A DNA stretch of 64,000 nucleotides from RHKX01 sp963820055 (GTDB taxonomy: Bacteria; Actinomycetota; Thermoleophilia; Solirubrobacterales; 70-9), in NCBI GenBank assembly GCA_963820055.1, contig CAWFYJ010000001.1:248001-312000 (forward strand), read 5' to 3'. Below, piece by piece: positions 60,668 to 64,000 of this stretch. A program made the position numbers and the translations under genes. The notes under the pieces were generated by a model, which had not been told where the DNA came from, did not search any database, and saw only the letters and a program-made list of their open reading frames with translations. Every line of letters begins with the position of its first letter. Position 1 is the first letter of the stretch.

Positions 60668-63600
60668 ATGACGAAGCGCGGTGCCGGCCTACGACTGCTC
60701 GCGGCGATGTTCGCCGCCCTACTGGTCGCGGTCGCGACGCTGGCCGCCTCGGGCTGCGGCAACTCGGGTGAAGAGAACGCATCCGAAGAGGCCGTCCCGG
60801 TCGAGAACGCGCTGCACGAGATCGCCAAGGAGGGCTTCGAGCGCCGGGCGCTGTTCGAGGAGCCCGGCGAGGAGCCGTCGAGCGGCGAGGCCGAGCGCGG
60901 AGGTCCGCGGAGCCCCGCCGCCGAAGCCGTCGCCAACCGCGCCTACCCGCGCAACTACGTCGACGACGCGCGGGCCGAGAAGACGCTGCGCGCCTTCCAG
61001 CAGATCCCCGCCGAACCGTCCGCATCCGCCTTCGATGATCCGGCCGCCCTCCGCGCCGCACGGACGAAGACGAACTGGAAGGAGCTCGGGCCGTTCACGC
61101 CCAAGGTTCCCGGGGAGCCGTCGCAGTTCTTCGACCCCGACACGCAGACCGGCCCGTCCACCGAGGAGTCCGGCCGCGTTGCCGCGATGGCGATCGACCC
61201 CGCCTGCGTGCCCGGGGACTGCAGCATGGCCGTGGCCGCTGCGGGCGGTGGGATCTGGCACACCAATGACGCCCTCGCCGCCCAGGTCAACTGGCAGGCG
61301 CCGCCGAACGACCTTCCGACGACCGCCTTCGGCTCGCTCTACTACGACGACGCCAACGGCGTCCTCTACGCCGGCTCCGGCGAGCCGAACGGCTCCAGCG
61401 ACTCCGAGGCCGGGCTCGGTCTCTTCAAGTCGACGAACTTCGGCGCGTCATGGACGCAGGTCCCCGGCAGCGAGGACGTCGCGATCAACCGCTCGATCGG
61501 CGCGATCGCCGTCGACCCGACCGACCCGGACACGATCTACATCGGCACGGCGCTGGCCCGCCACGGCTCGTCGTCGGTGAACGGCGGCCGCCGGACGCCG
61601 CCGGACGCCCCCACGCTCGGCGTCTACAGGTCGACCGACGGCGGCCAGACGTTCTCCCTCGAGGAGGACCTGGCAGGGAAGGCGCTGCCCGACCCGACGC
61701 CGCCGTCGACGGGCGTCGACTTCTTCCAGGGCGGTATCTCGAAGCTGATCATCGACCCGAACGATCCGGATCAGCTCTACGCCGCCGTCTTCGGCTACGG
61801 GATCTGGCGCGCCGACCAATCGGCCGGCAACCCGACGTGGGAGCAGGTCTTCCACACGATGAACCAGAACGACCTGACCGGCGACGAGTTCGTCGGCGAC
61901 TCGACCGGCGACGAGACCGAGTTCGACCTCGTCGACACCGGCGCGACGACGCGGATGTTCGTCGGCGACGCTTCCGACGACTGGGCCGTCGACGGCGATG
62001 ACGAGACGCCGTTCCCGCGCGCTTGGCGCAACGACGATATCGCCGCGATCGCCGGCGACCCGGACGGGATGCTGCCGCCGACCGACCCGATGGGCGACAC
62101 CTTCAACACGGGCAACGGCTTCGTCGAGCTGTCGAGCGACGACCCGGCCGACCCGGGCTTCGCCGTCTACAACTACTGCCAGAACGGGCAGTGCAGCTAC
62201 GACAGCCTCGTCGCCCACCCGCCGGGCGCTCCGGCCTCCGACGTCTGGTACCTGGGCTCGATGAACTACGACGAGCTCAAGGTCTATGACCGCGACGGGC
62301 TCGGGCTGCCGCCGCGCTCGAACGGCCGCGCCGTGATCAGGTCGACGAACGCGGGCGGCGCCGTGCCGGGCATCGAGTGGCAAGACATGACGGCCGTGTT
62401 GGACAACCCGCCGACCGATTGGAACGTGAAGGCGGGCATCCATCCCGACCTGCGGGCGGCGGCGTTCGCCGACAACGGCAACATCGCCTTCATCGGCGGC
62501 GACGGCGGCGTCACGCGCGTCGACCTGTCGAGCACGCAGGATCAGTCGTCGTCGTGCGCGCAGCGGACGTGGGACTACGACGGCGACGGCACCGAGGAGC
62601 CGCTCGAGGCCGACGATCTGGCGCTCTGCCAGATGCTGCTTTCGGCGGTCCCGGATTCGATCGTGCCGGTCAACGACGGGCTGCGGACGCTGCAGTTCCA
62701 GTCGCTGTCGGTCAATCCTTCGAACCCGTCGTCGCAGATCTTCGGCGGCACCCAGGACAACGGCACGTGGTCGTTCGATTCGTCGCGCTCGCAGGCGGAC
62801 CGCTGGTTCGAGACGGTCGGCGGCGACGGCGGCCAATCGGGCTTCGGGCGCGGGCAGGTCCGCTTCCACAACTACTACGACGCGACGCCGGAGGTGAACT
62901 TCCAGGCCGACGATCCGAAGACATGGCTGGACATCTACGACCCGCTGCAGCTGAGCGACGAGGCGCGGTCGTTCTACACCCCGTTCGAGGTGGATCCGAC
63001 CACGAAGGGCCGGCTCTTCACCGGCATGCAGCACGTCTGGCGCACCGACGACAACGGCGGCGACGAGCAGGAGCTGATCGACAACGGCTGTCTCGCCGTC
63101 GCGCTCGATCCGTTCCGCGAGCAGCCGTGCGGCGACTGGGTGGAGATGGGCGGCGACCTGACCAGCACCGCCTACGGCAACAGCCGCGCCGGCGACTACG
63201 TCGTGGCCACCGAGCGGGCGCCGTCCGACGACGGGACCCTGTGGGCGGCGACGCGCACCGGGCGGCTGTTCGTGACGAGCAACGCCGACGACGTGCCGGG
63301 CTCGGTCTCGTTCCGGCGCATCGACACGAACGAAGACGCCGGGGCGGTTCGTGACCGGGATCGCGATCGATCCGCTCGACCCGAACCACGCGTGGGTCTC
63401 CTACACCGGCTACGACGCCTACACGCCGAACACGCCGGGCCATGTCTTCGAGGTCACCTACGACCCCGACACCCACAAGGCGAAGTTCAAGGACCGGTCC
63501 TCGAACCTCGGCGATCAGCCGATCACCGGCATCGCGCTCTACGGCAACAACCGGAACCTGTTCGCGGCGACCGACTTCGGCGTCCTCGAGCTGCCCTCCG

Positions 63601-64000
63601 GCTCGAAGCAGTGGGTCGAGGCGGGCAAGGGGCTGCCGAAGGTGGCCACATACGGGCTGACCGTGTCCGACAGTGGCCGGGCGCTCTTCGCGGCTACGCA
63701 CGGGCGCGGCGCCTACTCGCTGAAGCTGGCGAAGACGAAGCCGGCGGCGAAGCTGAAGAGCGTCAAGAAGGTCAAGGTCGGCAAGAAGTCGAAGATCCGT
63801 GGGACGGCCACCGACCCCGGCGGCGTCGTTTCGGCGACCGTCAGCTACGGCGACGGCAGCCGCTCGAAGGTGACGCCGAAGGGCGACGGCAGCTTCAAGC
63901 TCAAGCATCGCTACGCGAAGCCGGGCAAGTACGTGGTGACGCTGAAGGTGACCGGCTACGAGGGCGAAACCGTCAAGGTGACGAAGAAGGCGAAGGTCAA
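60668..64000 (+). CDS. Exported beta-propeller (BNR/sortilin-like) protein, frameshifted and cut by the window edge
   Basis: Starts MTKRGAGLRLLAAMF with a signal peptide ending LAASGCGNSGEE, close to a lipobox, so it may be a lipoprotein. Asp-box repeats of BNR propellers include STNFGASWTQV, STDGGQTFSLEE and IDPNDPDQLYAAVFGYGIW; IAVDPTDPDTIYIGTAL repeats the blade-edge motif. The frame used to 63343 (892 residues) then becomes Arg-rich nonsense, while RFVTGIAIDPLDPNHAWVS continues the propeller one base over from 63345. The extra base lies in GGGG 63341-63344. The second frame runs to the edge through a Lys-rich linker into a PKD-like domain (SATVSYGDGSRSKVTP). Function unknown; probably surface adhesion or glycan binding. 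Confidence 0.82.
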   Translation, partial: MTKRGAGLRLLAAMFAALLVAVATLAASGCGNSGEENASEEAVPVENALHEIAKEGFERRALFEEPGEEPSSGEAERGGPRSPAAEAVANRAYPRNYVDDARAEKTLRAFQQIPAEPSASAFDDPAALRAARTKTNWKELGPFTPKVPGEPSQFFDPDTQTGPSTEESGRVAAMAIDPACVPGDCSMAVAAAGGGIWHTNDALAAQVNWQAPPNDLPTTAFGSLYYDDANGVLYAGSGEPNGSSDSEAGLGLFKSTNFGASWTQVPGSEDVAINRSIGAIAVDPTDPDTIYIGTALARHGSSSVNGGRRTPPDAPTLGVYRSTDGGQTFSLEEDLAGKALPDPTPPSTGVDFFQGGISKLIIDPNDPDQLYAAVFGYGIWRADQSAGNPTWEQVFHTMNQNDLTGDEFVGDSTGDETEFDLVDTGATTRMFVGDASDDWAVDGDDETPFPRAWRNDDIAAIAGDPDGMLPPTDPMGDTFNTGNGFVELSSDDPADPGFAVYNYCQNGQCSYDSLVAHPPGAPASDVWYLGSMNYDELKVYDRDGLGLPPRSNGRAVIRSTNAGGAVPGIEWQDMTAVLDNPPTDWNVKAGIHPDLRAAAFADNGNIAFIGGDGGVTRVDLSSTQDQSSSCAQRTWDYDGDGTEEPLEADDLALCQMLLSAVPDSIVPVNDGLRTLQFQSLSVNPSNPSSQIFGGTQDNGTWSFDSSRSQADRWFETVGGDGGQSGFGRGQVRFHNYYDATPEVNFQADDPKTWLDIYDPLQLSDEARSFYTPFEVDPTTKGRLFTGMQHVWRTDDNGGDEQELIDNGCLAVALDPFREQPCGDWVEMGGDLTSTAYGNSRAGDYVVATERAPSDDGTLWAATRTGRLFVTSNADDVPGSVSFRRIDTNEDAGAVRDRDRDRSARPEPRVGLLHRLRRLHAEHAGPCLRGHLRPRHPQGEVQGPVLEPRRSADHRHRALRQQPEPVRGDRLRRPRAALRLEAVGRGGQGAAEGGHIRADRVRQWPGALRGYARARRLLAEAGEDEAGGEAEERQEGQGRQEVEDPWDGHRPRRRRFGDRQLRRRQPLEGDAEGRRQLQAQASLREAGQVRGDAEGDRLRGRNRQGDEEGEGQ

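Overview
The window is GC-rich actinobacterial DNA. I infer class Thermoleophilia (Solirubrobacterales-like) from several traits: a dnaK-grpE-dnaJ-hspR operon, an inositol-lipid locus, a WS/DGAT acyltransferase, many GTG/TTG starts, four-base ATGA/GTGA gene couplings, and many TANNNT boxes only 6-12 bases before start codons. No sequence search could be run. Nearly the whole window is coding. The only gene-free stretch above 300 bases is 9591-10024, which is packed with inverted repeats. I see no tRNA, rRNA, CRISPR array, insertion sequence or prophage gene.

Layout. 1-1837 is a glycosyltransferase fused to a PHP phosphoesterase domain, cut by the window edge. 1945-3564 is a GMC oxidoreductase, followed by a remnant of a LuxR helix-turn-helix. 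3714-7390 (minus strand) carries inositol-phosphate synthase, a CDP-alcohol phosphatidyltransferase, a PAP2 protein and an alpha/beta hydrolase. 7415-9590 holds a PfkB kinase, an endonuclease III-like glycosylase and a membrane-anchored cytochrome c. 10025-14238 is dnaK-grpE-dnaJ-hspR, and clpB lies at 19572-22139. A closely matching 23-bp sequence precedes both dnaK and clpB and is probably the HspR operator. Between and after them are a beta-lactamase-fold protein, an MscS channel, a sulfide:quinone-reductase-like flavoprotein, WS/DGAT, a saccharopine-dehydrogenase-like protein and secreted proteins.

De novo purine synthesis is split into three blocks: purD-purE-purB (28318-31384), purC-purS-purQ (36358-39137, with a sulfotransferase inserted between purC and purS) and purL-purF-purN-purH (53552-59586). 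purM and purK are not in the window. Between blocks two and three, 40580-53518 is an island of four paralogous GT-B glycosyltransferases, seven Sulfotransfer_3-type domains in six genes (one gene has two domains in tandem) and two methyltransferases, all on the plus strand and mostly translationally coupled. A fifth paralogue of the glycosyltransferase family is at 25694. The island most likely builds and sulfates or methylates a surface glycan or glycolipid.

The most unusual feature is a family of small hairpin-forming dispersed repeats. The apparently fullest copy follows purB (31383-31596) and a related copy lies upstream of dnaK. Repeat-derived segments also sit in frame inside three glycosyltransferases at the same interdomain linker, and at the 5' end of one of them. 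The glycan island and the secreted beta-propeller gene at the right end also carry four apparent single-base frame disruptions, which are either real gene decay or variation, or sequencing errors.
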